A model generated the notes under the pieces. It saw only the letters and a list, made by a program, of their open reading frames with translations, was not told where the DNA came from and did no database searches. A stretch of 64,000 nucleotides of DNA from the NCBI GenBank assembly GCA_949710005.1, contig OX453280.1, positions 11,125,605 to 11,189,604 on the forward strand. Reading direction: 5' to 3'. The translations under genes were made by a program, and so were the position numbers. Below are positions 9,735 to 19,165 of the stretch, piece by piece. The stretch comes from Ricordea florida (Eukaryota; Cnidaria; Anthozoa; Corallimorpharia; Ricordeidae). Numbering within the stretch: the stretch's first letter is position 1; each line of letters starts with the position of its first letter.

Positions 9735-10067
9735 ATGAAGAGGCTAGAACTATCGATGATTCATGCTATTGCAAGAATGGATCCAGAGTTGAGCCGTTCA
9801 ATCCAAACCGATGTGTTAAACATACCTACCTGTTGTCTCCCCTGTACAGTGTGGGATCTACAGAAATGTTGGAGACGAGTGGAAGAAAGGCAACCACCCG
9901 TAGGTTGGGGACATGTAGCAGCGTTTATGCGGATGCTTGACTTTCTGACCTTATCGGTGGGACAACAACATGTCATACAGGAGTGGTTGACGAAAAAAGA
10001 TATGACACTACCCAGTTTACCATGGTTGGTGATGATGTATTTGTATAATTACATGAGGAAGCCATAA
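9735..10067 (+). CDS. Possible Bcl-2-like apoptosis regulator
   Basis: A 110-residue, mostly helical protein. PVGWGHVAAFMRMLDFL resembles a BH1 motif (W-G-x-[VI]-x-A-F), and the later EWLTKKDMTLPSLPW has the spacing of a BH2 region, though weakly. Adintoviruses are reported to carry Bcl-2 homologues, so the context fits. No clear C-terminal membrane anchor; the end is LVMMYLYNYMRKP. It would act by restraining host cell death. The identification rests on one short motif and could be wrong. Confidence 0.4.
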   Translation: MKRLELSMIHAIARMDPELSRSIQTDVLNIPTCCLPCTVWDLQKCWRRVEERQPPVGWGHVAAFMRMLDFLTLSVGQQHVIQEWLTKKDMTLPSLPWLVMMYLYNYMRKP

Positions 10068-10227
10068 AAACAATCCAGAGGCTCCACTTGTGTTATTGTT
10101 ACAATGCCTTGCTTGGGACGTGGATCTCTACCTTCTCTCACGTTGAGAAACTTGTTTAAACGGATAAGATGTCATATTGCCTGCTGTAAAGGAATTGTGA
10201 TTGAAATTTCGGACGATCAAGAAGAGT

Positions 10228-11343
10228 ATGAAGACGCGGCGGCAGAAATGGAAGACAGAAAGACAATCCATACCCATGCTAGAAAGATTGTACTACCAAC
10301 CAGGGAAACCTGCTGCCTTTGTTGGCGCCAAGCGATTGGTTGGTGCCGCTCGCGTCAAAGGAATCAAACCCTCCATAGTCAGGAAATGGCTCGAATCTCA
10401 GGTTCCGTATACGTTACACAAGCCTGTGCGAAAGCAGTTTAAACGCAGTCGGGTGGTGGTCAATGGTATGGATGAACAATGGCAAGCGGATCTTGTAGAT
10501 GTACAAGCCTTGAAGGAGGAGAATGATGGATTTCGTTATCTTTTGACCGTCATTGATGTGCTCTCCAAATATGCCTGGGTGGTGCCTTTGAAAAACAAAA
10601 CGGGTAAAAGTTTGGTGGAAGCTTTTGATCGCATTTTTAAACAAGATGAACGCATCCCTGAACGTTTGCAAACGGATAAAGGAACAGAATTCGCGAACCG
10701 TCAGTTTCAAACGTTTTTGGCATCCAAACACGTGGATCATTTTGTTACCTACAGTGAAACCAAAGCCCAAATCGTGAAACGTTTTAACAGAACCATCAAA
10801 GGACGCATGTGGCGCTATTTTACTCAAGTGAATCATTACCGTTACTTGGATGTGTTGGATGATTTGGTGAAAAGTTACAATAGTTCAACACATCGTAGTA
10901 TAGGAACTGCTCCCAACCTGGTCACCCAGGACAATGCTCAAGATGTATGACGTTATTTGTATGGGGACAATTTTGTGAAACGAGTCAAACGGATGCGTTT
11001 CAAGTTTAAAGTGGGGGATCAGGTACGTATCTCCAAAGAGAGAGGTATCTTTGAAAAGGGGTACACACCCAACTGGACGGAAGAAGTGTTTACCGTGGCC
11101 AGACGTGATCGTACCACAGTCCCCACCTATCGATTAAAGGAATATGATGGGACATGGTTAAAAGGCATGTTCTATGAACCTGAACTGGAACGAGTGCGAA
11201 TCAAGGAGGATGATTTTTTCAAAGTGGAACAAATTCTCGATACACGAGGGACGGGTCGTCGAAAAGAATATTTAGTACGCTGGAGAGGGTGGCCCAGTAA
11301 ATATGATCAATGGATTCCCGCCCATTACATGAAAGATGTGTAA
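10228..11343 (+). pseudogene. int: Retrovirus-like DDE integrase with chromodomain, in-frame stop
   Basis: The frame runs from ATG 10228 (a later ATG at 10276 gives the usual MLERLYYQPGK start) to 11343, with one TGA at 10948-10950. Helical N-terminal region, then the rve core: D in QADLVD, D in QTDKGTEF, and IVKRFNRT where the family normally has a catalytic Glu; here that position is Lys. After the stop come an SH3-like segment (FKVGDQVRIS) and a chromodomain (EYLVRWRGWPSKYDQW). It would insert P1 into host DNA. With both the stop and the Glu-to-Lys change, this copy is probably inactive. Confidence 0.85.
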
Positions 11344-11387
11344 ATAAAAAGAGGTCTTGTCACTGGTTTTGAATCATTGATGTCAAC

Positions 11388-12623
11388 ATGTGGGCCCAAG
11401 AGGATTTCTACTTGATCCTTCCAAGCAACACCCTCAATGATCGTTTTTTGGATAACAGACCTCATCATTACAACTTCGAGTTACCTCAAGAGATTCTATT
11501 GCGAGGAGACTGGGAAGTTGGACTCACTGAGATTGTGTCTTTTAAAACATGGTATCAACCCAGAAAAGTATCCCTGGACGGGACACATGATGTGAGTTGG
11601 CAGTACAGTACTGGAGAAGGGAAACCTTGGGTCACCAAAACACTTCCTCCCGCTCCCTATCCTGGTTACTACAGTGTGTTTGAACATGTCACGGATGCCC
11701 TGGTGCATGATTTAGCTGAGATTCAAATCGAATCCAATTATCAACCAGCCACCAGAAAGGTTCGATGGAACATTCCAGCGGATCGAACTCTTAGATTTCC
11801 ATTACCCATGGCCAGACTATTGGGATTTGTGGCTTTGAGACATCCCGACTCTTCAGATGGGTTACAAGCCCAAGATTATACGATGGTACCACCTTTCGCC
11901 AACCAAACGGATCGATTCAAGATACCTGAAGGGGAACATTGGTTTGAGCTCACCAATGATGATGATGATGATGATGAAACGATGGGAGTGAATCTTCGCC
12001 CTTTTATTGAAGCGACGGAGAATGATGTGGATTTTTGTGTGAACAACACCTGGACCCAAAATTGGTTGTCCCATTTTATTGATGTGGATGATTACTATTC
12101 TCATCGTTTTCGTATTATTTTGAGGAACCTGGCCAAGACTCATTTCTTCGTGGGTATTGCTATGAGATACGAGCAAGAAAAATTTCGTTTTGATCTTCAA
12201 CCAGGAGCCGCCTTCAGGATTTCGTTACCGTTTGCATGCATCCTGGGATTTGTGGATAACAATGACAACATAAGACCGCCTTACAGGGATGGACGGTTTC
12301 GAATCGATTCGTCTCTTCCCCATCTCATGTTTGTTTGTTTACCTCAACAAGAAGCCTGGACGTTTTATATCGATCCACCCCACGGGGTAAGGAAATATAT
12401 CCCTGTGGCTTATCGACCCGTGGAGTCCTTTTCTGTTGAATCCAATTTGAATATTGAACCGTGGTTTGATGGGCGTGGAAAATCACGAGTGTTGCAATGG
12501 ATTACTCCCCATGAACATCTTCAAGAAGGAGAACAGGAACGCAAAGTATTTGCCAACATTCATTACCACAAGCTTCATGAACAACGTTTACGCGAAATAG
12601 AAATTGTTTTAAAGGGCAACTGA
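11388..12623 (+). pseudogene. Capsid-associated (penton/minor capsid-like) protein, 3' truncated
   Basis: The start, WAQEDFYLILPSNTLNDRF followed by GDWEVGLTEI, matches a protein recurrent in cnidarian Polintons near the capsid genes and thought to be a minor capsid or penton component (family memory; no fold search run). The frame has 411 codons, with an acidic Asp run (NDDDDDDET) in mid-protein. The last residues, REIEIVLKGN, come from the Kolobok insertion: TTAA at 12609-12612 is the junction, and the native C-terminus is missing. The first ATG lies 45 bases after the integrase stop. Confidence 0.6.
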
Positions 12624-12899
12624 CCCCCCATTTTTGCCGTTTTTACATAAAACTTTGAAGTATGTAGATCAGAAAAATCCAACTTTGATACCATGTACGG
12701 CTTCCCTGTAGCCGAAAACAAAATTTCAAATCGCGAAAAATTACTATTGAATGGCGCCATATCTGAGCCCGCGGTACATTACCGCATTAAGCCCGTGACG
12801 TCACAACGTGAAGAGCATTTCTTCACACATTGAGAATTTGTAGGTTTCACGTGCAAAATACAGCGTATAGAGATCTTTATAGTAGTTTTATTGTTCCTA

Positions 12900-13232
12900 A
12901 TGGTTCACTGTTGTGTGCCTGAGTGCACCAACCATTCTGTTAAGACTGAGTCTGTCAGTTATCACAAAATCCCGACCGATCAAGCTCTTCAGAAAGCATG
13001 GCTTGCTCGAATAAAGAGGGAGAATTTACCCAACCTGAAAAACTGCTATGTATGTAGCGAGCACTTTGAAAGTTCGTGTTTTGAAGTGGATTTAATTGAG
13101 CAGTTAACGGGAATGAAAAGAAAAAGAAAACTTAAAAAAGATGCTGTGCCATCAGTCTTCAGTTTTTCTAAGCCGCCAGCTAAAAGAAGAGCTACGACAG
13201 AGAATCGCCTCAAACGAAAACAAGACGAAGAG
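12900..13232 (+). CDS. THAP zinc-finger exon of the Kolobok transposase
   Basis: ATG 12900 opens a classical THAP domain: VHCCVPECTN supplies the first Cys pair, then CYVCSEHF the C-x2-H part, with a W in QKAWLARI and AVPSVF closing the module. This is a C2CH sequence-specific DNA-binding fold used by the transposase on its own ends. A Lys/Arg-rich tail follows. The exon ends GAG|GTTAGT at 13232 in phase 0 and joins an acceptor TTTTCTAAG at 13841. Confidence 0.8.
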
Positions 13233-13621
13233 GTTAGTCGATACCAAGTTAATACGTTTGTGTGTCAATGACTTGTTGGTGAATATATACCGAGTTACTG
13301 TTACTATTTATCCGTTGGATATTTGTGCTTTTAAATGCTATTTCAATTTGTAGCTGAACTTTCTAGTTTATTATCATTAATCTTACTCAAAATCGAACTC
13401 TTGCTTGTTCGCGGTCGTGTTATTTGCACTTGGCAGACGTGAAACTATCGTCGCGCCAAACTCAAGAGATATTGGGTCGACTATGGATCGAATATACATG
13501 TAAAATCAATGTATTAAACAAACTTCAAAGCAAAATATTGAGTTCTTTTTGCGTTTGAACGATATATAGTGCACTTTATGTTTCATATTGCTACAATTAT
13601 AACATAAACATTTTGTTTGTA

Positions 13622-13650
13622 TGGTACAATAATAATAATAATAAACTTTA
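13622..13650. repeat. AAT microsatellite
   Basis: A run of (AAT)n within the proposed Kolobok intron. Confidence 0.7.
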
Positions 13651-13841
13651 TTTTACACAGAATGCAAAAAGGAAACCTTATTTTGTAGCTGTGTGTAAAG
13701 AAAAAAATTAAAAGAAATAAATATATAATAGATATATAACCCATTTTGTATTTACTAATACATTATTAACAGAAATTGTAAGGTTTAAGTTTTTCCCTAC
13801 AACTACTTTCAAAATTAATGTTTGTTTCTGCATTTTCTAAG

Positions 13842-14356
13842 GTACTTGAGAGGCTATGCACAACTTCACGTGAGCCTGAAGCTCCTGCTGTAGAAATAGA
13901 CATACCTGTAGACATGGAAATACCAGATTTCCCCTTATGAGCCACAAACAAAGGACATTGGAGTTCAGTGTTGTTTTGACTGTAAATATGTTGCAACATC
14001 AGCTGTATCAACCCAAACAGACTCCCCAATACTACCTAATACTACTACTACTTCTACTACAAAAGTTGTTGATCTCGCCCCTCCATCTGGTTGCAGCACT
14101 CGGAATGATTTGAACTTACATGACCATAGCTACAGTAAAAACTATCATCCCTCACCAGTGAAGTCATTACCAGCAGTGTCCCTTCAAAAGTCTGACAAGT
14201 CATTATTTTCAGACGATGAAGTAAAGACCCCTGTCAGTGATGATGATGATGATGACTTTGTTTTATCACAAGAAACTTCAACAACAGACAATGAATCTGA
14301 GCCAGAAAGCAGTTCAAGTAACCCACTTGATCAATACATCAAAGAGCCCAAGTACA
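13842..14356 (+). pseudogene. Kolobok linker exon with internal stop
   Basis: Starts in phase 0 at the acceptor (VLERLCTTS...). A TGA follows DIPVDMEIPDFPL at about 13938. After a frame change, an acidic low-complexity stretch (DDDDDDFVLSQETS) leads to EPKYIVF, where the Penelope-like element interrupts. The continuation after that insertion is DSCLKQLFRFCSECG. Low-complexity linkers between THAP and catalytic domains are usual. Confidence 0.55.
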
Positions 14357-14394
14357 TAGTCTTTACTTGAAATAAATCAACTAACTTCTACGAG

Positions 14395-14570
14395 AAAATG
14401 GGTAAATCAAACGAGTTGATTAAGTAAGTTATACCACCGTAAGGTAAAAAGCAGGTGCTGACGTTTCGAGCGTTAGCCCTTCGTCGGAGGGCTAACGCTC
14501 GAAACGTCAGCACCTGCTTTTTACCTTACGGTGGTATAACTTACTTAATCAACTCGTTTGATTTACCCAT
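14395..14570. repeat. 84-bp perfect palindrome with hammerhead-like core, 13-bp target duplication
   Basis: Bases 14397-14480 are the exact reverse complement of 14488-14571, around a 7-base spacer TCGTCGG. Direct repeats TAACTTCTACGAG flank the unit (14382-14394, 14571-14583), and removing it restores a continuous RT region. The right arm with spacer carries CGACGAAGGGC, UAAC, GCTCGAAACGTC, which fits a hammerhead core with a 4-bp stem II; one core base (U4) is C. An identical arm occurs at 34083-34160. Confidence 0.85.
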
Positions 14571-15707
14571 TAACTTCTACGAGGTCGACAAGCCCACGCA
14601 CGACAAACTACTCATGGACAACTTAACTTCTACCTACAAAAAAGCTAACACTAATATTATACGCAACATTAACAACGAAGCTAAAAACATCGCAACTAAC
14701 CTCCTCATCGACGACAGAGCTGAATGCATGGCAGAACGACAAGCTTTCATCACCTTAAAAGACCATAAAGACAACTTCGAAAACAAGCCCACATGCCGCC
14801 TTATTAACCCAGCAAAGAGCGAAATCGGGCGCATTAGCAAGCAGATACTCGAGAACATTAACACTACTGTCAGACATAAAACCGGCCTCAACCAGTGGAA
14901 AAACTCAGCCTCTGTAATTAACTGGTACTCCGACATCCCTAACAAGAATCGACACACATTCGCCGTCTTCGACATAGAAAGTTTCGACCCTTCCATCACA
15001 GAAAAGCTACTAACAGACTCCATTAACTTCGCCAAACAGTACACTAGCATACCGGACCGCGACATCGACATTATCATGCACTCACGAAAATCACTACTCT
15101 TCAACAACGACAAGGCATGGATCAAGAAAGACAACAGCTCCTTTGACGTAACAATGGGCAGCTACGACGGCGCGGAAGTTTGCGAGCTTGTTGGCCTGTT
15201 CATCCTAAACGACTTATGTAACATTTACGGAAAAGAAAACATCGGACTTTACAGAGACGACGGACTAGCAGTATTCAAGAACATCACGGGACCTCATGCC
15301 GACAAAATTAGAAAGGACATCACTAGACATTTTAAAACTCACGGACTGAACATCACAATTCAAACTAACCTCAAGATTGTCAACTACCTCGACGTCACAT
15401 TCAACCTCAACAACGGAACATACTACCCCTACAGAAAGCCTAACAACCAGCCTATATATATATCAACGTTAGATCCAACCATCCCCCTAACATCATCAAG
15501 CAACTACCCGACTCCATTAACCGTAGAATTTCAGACATCTCCTGCAACGAAGACGAATTTAACAAAGCTAAGACTACCTATGACGACGCCCTCAAATCCA
15601 GTGGATACACAACAAGCCTTTCCTATAACAAACATAGACAAGCAACTCGACCAAGACGAAACCGCAAGCGTAACATTATCTGGTATAATCCTTCATTCAG
15701 CAGCAAC
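14571..15707 (+). pseudogene. Penelope-like reverse transcriptase, frameshifted
   Basis: RT fingers and palm: AFITLKDHKDNF, CRLINPAKSEIGRISKQIL, FAVFDIESFDPSIT, and the catalytic GLYRDDGLAV, whose YRDD box is typical of Penelope-like elements. LKIVNYLDVTFNLNNGTYYP follows. The frame changes in the TATATATATA run at about 15458-15468, after which the thumb region continues in the frame used by the endonuclease. Only the truncated 5' end and this slip break it. Confidence 0.85.
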
Positions 15708-16337
15708 GTGAAAACTAACATCGGCAAAGTCTTCCTCAAGCTTGTATCTAAACACTTTCCTCGACAACACAAGTATCACACCCTTTTCAACAAGAACAAC
15801 ATTAAAGTAAGCTATAGCTGTATGGAGAATATGGGAGCCATCATAAGCAAGCATAACAAGAAAATCTTATCTAATAATGGCAACAACGACAGCAGCGACA
15901 AGCTATGTAACTGCAGATCTCAACGAAACTGCCCTCTCGACAATAAATGCTTAACCACCAGCCTCATCTACAACGCACAAGTAACCTCTACGACATCTAA
16001 TCAAACTACAACTAAGAACTACATCGGACTGACTGAAGGAACTTTTAAACAGAGATATACCCAACACAAGTCTACATTCACCCACAGAAAACTTTCTAAC
16101 AGCACTGAATTATCAAAGTACATCTGGCAACTCAAAGACAGCAACATCAATTTCACAACTAAATGGTCTATCATCGCAAGAGCTCGCCCCTACAATAATT
16201 CAAGTAAACGATGTGACTTATGCCTAGCAGAAAAACTTTATATTATCAAACACAGCAATTACAATCTCCTGAACAAACGATCTGAACTTATTTCCAAGTG
16301 CCGACATGAAAACAAGTTTTACTTAAAGAACAATTGA
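15708..16337 (+). CDS. GIY-YIG endonuclease domain of the Penelope-like element
   Basis: This segment is the C-terminal part of the same polyprotein. It begins in the linker and contains a Cys-rich knuckle (DKLCNCRSQRNCPLDNKC). The GIY-YIG nuclease follows: LIYNAQV, NYIGLTEGTFKQRYTQHKS, then ELSKYIWQLKD and CDLCLAEKLYI. This nuclease nicks target DNA for reverse transcription. The terminal Arg/His/Glu residues of the fold are present by eye. Ends at TGA 16335-16337. Confidence 0.85.
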   Translation: MKTNIGKVFLKLVSKHFPRQHKYHTLFNKNNIKVSYSCMENMGAIISKHNKKILSNNGNNDSSDKLCNCRSQRNCPLDNKCLTTSLIYNAQVTSTTSNQTTTKNYIGLTEGTFKQRYTQHKSTFTHRKLSNSTELSKYIWQLKDSNINFTTKWSIIARARPYNNSSKRCDLCLAEKLYIIKHSNYNLLNKRSELISKCRHENKFYLKNN

Positions 16338-16499
16338 CGCTCATCCTATACAATACTGAACTATTGTTTTACGCCCCTACGCTTTTAGTTTTTAGTTTTT
16401 AGTTTAGACAGTTTACTTCACACATCCCTTTGTTCTAATAGATCCGCCTTCCTCACCTATTGTAATTAACGCGCAGCTTCTCCTATTGTTCTACTTATT

Positions 16500-16522
16500 G
16501 TAAATATATATATATATATATA
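16500..16522. repeat. TA dinucleotide run
   Basis: Perfect (TA)n run in the 3' region of the Penelope-like element, just upstream of the hammerhead ribozyme. Confidence 0.8.
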
Positions 16523-16551
16523 CTAGCTGATAGGGTTTTTGTTCATTAAAT

Positions 16552-16591
16552 CTGCCTGATGAGTGCGTAAGCACGAAACTCAGAGTTGCAG
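16552..16591 (+). ncRNA. Hammerhead ribozyme (type I, minimal)
   Basis: Core CTGATGAG (16556-16563), stem II TGC-GTAA-GCA, then CGAAAC. Stem III is the very short ACT/AGT with loop CAG, and cleavage would follow GTT at 16585-16587. Stem I pairs CTGC (16552-16555) with GCAG (16588-16591). All conserved core bases are present. Hammerheads with tiny stem III are established in the terminal regions of Penelope-like elements, where they process the element RNA. Confidence 0.85.
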
Positions 16592-16701
16592 GGAATCATG
16601 TGTGTTTTCATTTAGTAACCCAATTCTATATACCGCTCTACACAAATGTGTATTGAGCACTATTCAGCAGTGTTTTCTACAACTTCTCACGATTAGTCTT
16701 T

Positions 16702-17404
16702 GACTCATGTCTGAAACAGCTGTTTAGGTTTTGCAGTGAATGTGGAGCTCCAGTATCAGACATGAACTATGCATATCAAGGAAGTCTTTTGTCTGTGACT
16801 ACTGCATGTATGAAACACCATGCCTCCACGTGGTATTCACAGCCAGTAATAAACCGAGCTGCTGTGGGGAACTTACTGATTTGTTCTTCCATTTTATTCA
16901 CTGGAAATACATTTATTAGCCTCCAGAACTTTTCATCCTGCCTGGGGTTAAAGTTTTTAAGTGAAAGAGTTTTTTACAGGCATCAAAAGAGATATCTCTT
17001 TCCTGTTGTGAACAGTGCGTGGAAGAAAGAGGAATCCAGAGTACTTGAAGAGTTGTCAGAGAAGGCAGTTGTAAATCTAAATGGAGATGGACGATGTGAC
17101 AGTCCCGGCCATTGTGCCAAGTATGGCACGTATACAATGATGGAAAGTAGTTCAGGGAAAATTGCCACATTCAATGTCGTCCAAGTCACTGAAGTTTCAA
17201 GCTCCAATGCAATGGAAAAGGAGGGGTTTGTCAGGTGCTTAGACAAACTTGAAGAGTCAGTGAATATTTCACTAATTACAACTGATCGCCACACCTCTAT
17301 CACAAGTGCTATGGAGAAAGACTACAGTCACATCTCGCACCAATATGACGTATGGCATCTTTCTAAGTCAGTGGTAAAAAAGCTCAACAAGAAAGCCAAA
17401 CAAA
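16702..17404 (+). pseudogene. Kolobok transposase catalytic region, truncated
   Basis: Starts directly after the Penelope insertion (LFRFCSECGAPVSD, a zinc knuckle). Catalytic-region phrases are NLNGDGRCDSPGHCAKYGTY, VVQVTEVSSSNAMEKEGF, ITTDRHTSI and YDVWHLSKSVVKKL. These are typical of THAP-associated Kolobok transposases. The expected C-terminal third is absent: the reading stops at KKAKQNA, where P1 sequence begins. This fits a deletion that took the transposon's right end together with P1 DNA. Confidence 0.7.
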
Positions 17405-17545
17405 ATGCTTGCGTTTGTCAAGCATCACTTGATACCTGGTCGTCGTCGCCGTTGTCGTCAGACCATGCGGCGTGACATCGTTCAGGATTGTAATCAATGT
17501 AATGTATCAAGAAAGCAATGTTGTAACAATCGTTGTAGAAAATAA
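17405..17545 (+). CDS. Small basic Cys-rich protein (virion core-like), 46 aa
   Basis: ATG 17405 to TAA 17543-17545. The sequence has an Arg cluster (PGRRRRCRQTMRR) followed by seven Cys in the last 25 residues (CNQC, CC, C). Small arginine-rich peptides next to the ATPase are typical of Polinton/adenovirus-type core or DNA-condensing proteins. The Cys spacing could also bind zinc. It begins right at the Kolobok junction, so its true N-terminus may have been lost. Confidence 0.45.
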   Translation: MLAFVKHHLIPGRRRRCRQTMRRDIVQDCNQCNVSRKQCCNNRCRK

Positions 17546-17599
17546 AAAAGATGAAATTGTGAAAGACAGTTCATTTCCCTGTTGGAAAGTGTCCCAACC

Positions 17600-18253
17600 A
17601 TGTCGGCGCCCATGTACGAGGAACCTTTATTCAAGTCACCGTGTAGTATGATTGTGGCGGGACCCAATCAATGTGGGAAAACAACCTTCACCAGACAACT
17701 ATTACAACATGCCAAACGGTTGTTTGATCGAGCTCCCAAACGCATTGTTTACTGCTACGGAGAAGCTCAACCGTGTTTTCATACCATGCAAAGACAAGGG
17801 ATTCATTTTCACAAAGGGATTCCTGCTAACATTCAGGCTCTATTTCCTCAAGATCAAAGACCCGGTATTTTGGTATTGGACGATTTAATGCGGGATTGCA
17901 ACAATGATCAACACGTGGTGGATCTCTTTACCAGAGGATTTCATCACAATGACGTAACTTGCATTTACTTGACGCAAAATCTATTTCCACCAGGCAAGTA
18001 TGCACGTACCATTTCATTAAATTCGCATTACGTGGTGCCGTTTAAAAACCCCAGAGATGCGGTGGGTGTTAGTAATTTGGCACAACAAGCTTACCCTGGA
18101 CGTGTTGGATTTGTGATGGATTGTTTTCAAGATGCCACGAGTCAACCGTACGGATACCTTCTGTTTGATCTTCATAAGTCATCTCCCGATGCATTGCGTC
18201 TTCGCACGAATTTCTTACAAGGTAACACCATTATTTACAAAGAAAATAAATAA
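17600..18253 (+). CDS. Genome-packaging ATPase (FtsK/HerA type, A32-like)
   Basis: 217 residues from ATG 17600 (MSAPMYEEPL). Walker A is AGPNQCGKTTF near the N-terminus; Walker B is PGILVLDDLM. A later LTQNLFP sensor-like segment follows. It would pump viral DNA into capsids. Length and motifs match Polinton ATPases and I see no lesion. Separated from the small basic gene by about 55 bases. Confidence 0.85.
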   Translation: MSAPMYEEPLFKSPCSMIVAGPNQCGKTTFTRQLLQHAKRLFDRAPKRIVYCYGEAQPCFHTMQRQGIHFHKGIPANIQALFPQDQRPGILVLDDLMRDCNNDQHVVDLFTRGFHHNDVTCIYLTQNLFPPGKYARTISLNSHYVVPFKNPRDAVGVSNLAQQAYPGRVGFVMDCFQDATSQPYGYLLFDLHKSSPDALRLRTNFLQGNTIIYKENK

Positions 18254-18297
18254 CTCGTGTTAGAATAGTCGATTTCATTTGTTTCCACTACATCATT

Positions 18298-19125
18298 ATG
18301 GCAACAAGGTGGCCCACGGATGAAGCGGGCAATCTTCGGACGTTGGGTATTGATGATTTCGATGATTTCACGGCTCGTGACATCTTGGATGAACTAGAGG
18401 AATCGAACCGACCCGCCACTGAATTTGATTCCAATCGATTCCTTCGTAACACCTTTGGGGATTCAGCCGTCAATCGTGTTCAGCAACAACGAACGCCTCC
18501 TCTAGCTTACGATCCTCTCACCACCTCCATTGCTAGTAGTTTTGGTTATGGGTCGTCTCCTCTCAACACCCCACATCATTTACGCAATATTTCTTCTACC
18601 GGAGTGGGATTGTCATCACCTCCCGCCAGGGGTGTACAACCTCATCGCCCTCGTGTGATTGCGTACAAAGGAACACCTCCCACAGGACCACTTCGGGCAT
18701 CACCCGAATTGACGTCGTTACGGACACCTCCTCATTCCATTAGAGAAGCAGGGGTGGGATTGGCATCACCATCACCACCAAGAACCTCAACCCCTGTAGC
18801 AAGAGAAAGACGAAGACGTGTACAACAACGACAACAACAGCAGCAACGACAACGTATTCGACGACTTCGTCGTAGAGTACGTCCTCCTCCTCCCGTGACA
18901 GGGGCTCGAGGAACAGCGACAAGTTCAGCCAGAACCCGCGTCAACCGAGTCCGTAACACCCCGCGAACTCAGCAAACGGTACAAAATTTACAACGTCAAG
19001 CCGATGAGGCTACCAGAGGCAGACGCATTGCGGCAGTGACGGAAACGAGAACGATTACAACCACCTACAAAGGAGCCAATCAACGACCACGAGTGACTCG
19101 AATCTCGACGCGTCAAACGCAATAA
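18298..19125 (+). CDS. Arg/Gln/Pro-rich structural-type protein, function unknown
   Basis: 275 residues. The N-terminus is acidic (DFDDFTARDILDELEES). The middle has repeated SPPxRGV- and TPPTGP-like stretches. The C-terminal half is highly basic with RRRVQQRQQQQQRQRIRR and many Arg-Thr. Such composition suits a DNA-binding or internal virion protein. No domain recognised. It starts 44 bases after the ATPase stop, in the same orientation as the late-type genes. Confidence 0.6.
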   Translation: MATRWPTDEAGNLRTLGIDDFDDFTARDILDELEESNRPATEFDSNRFLRNTFGDSAVNRVQQQRTPPLAYDPLTTSIASSFGYGSSPLNTPHHLRNISSTGVGLSSPPARGVQPHRPRVIAYKGTPPTGPLRASPELTSLRTPPHSIREAGVGLASPSPPRTSTPVARERRRRVQQRQQQQQRQRIRRLRRRVRPPPPVTGARGTATSSARTRVNRVRNTPRTQQTVQNLQRQADEATRGRRIAAVTETRTITTTYKGANQRPRVTRISTRQTQ

Positions 19126-19165
19126 AAAATCAAACAAGGTGTGACTCCTTCATTCACTGACTGCC

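Larger units (their letters stand above)
14365..16693 (+). mobile_element. Penelope-like retroelement, 5' truncated, in the Kolobok gene
   Basis: An 8-bp direct repeat TAGTCTTT flanks it (14357-14364 and 16694-16701). The 5' end starts inside the reverse transcriptase, as expected for a truncated insertion. It carries the RT domain, a GIY-YIG endonuclease, and a hammerhead ribozyme in its 3' region. A second, short hammerhead-like insertion (14395-14570) sits in its RT. Confidence 0.85.
12609..17404 (+). mobile_element. Kolobok-type DNA transposon with THAP domain, 3' truncated
   Basis: Inserted at TTAA (12609-12612) in the P1 capsid-associated gene; the element begins AGGGCAACTGACCCCCC. It encodes an N-terminal THAP domain (12900-13232), an intron (13233-13841), a second exon with a stop, and a transposase core (about 16702-17404). 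The transposase ends abruptly at about 17404, where P1 sequence resumes, and no matching right terminus is seen. A Penelope-like element splits the coding region. TTAA targets and THAP-plus-transposase layout are known for Kolobok. Confidence 0.7.
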
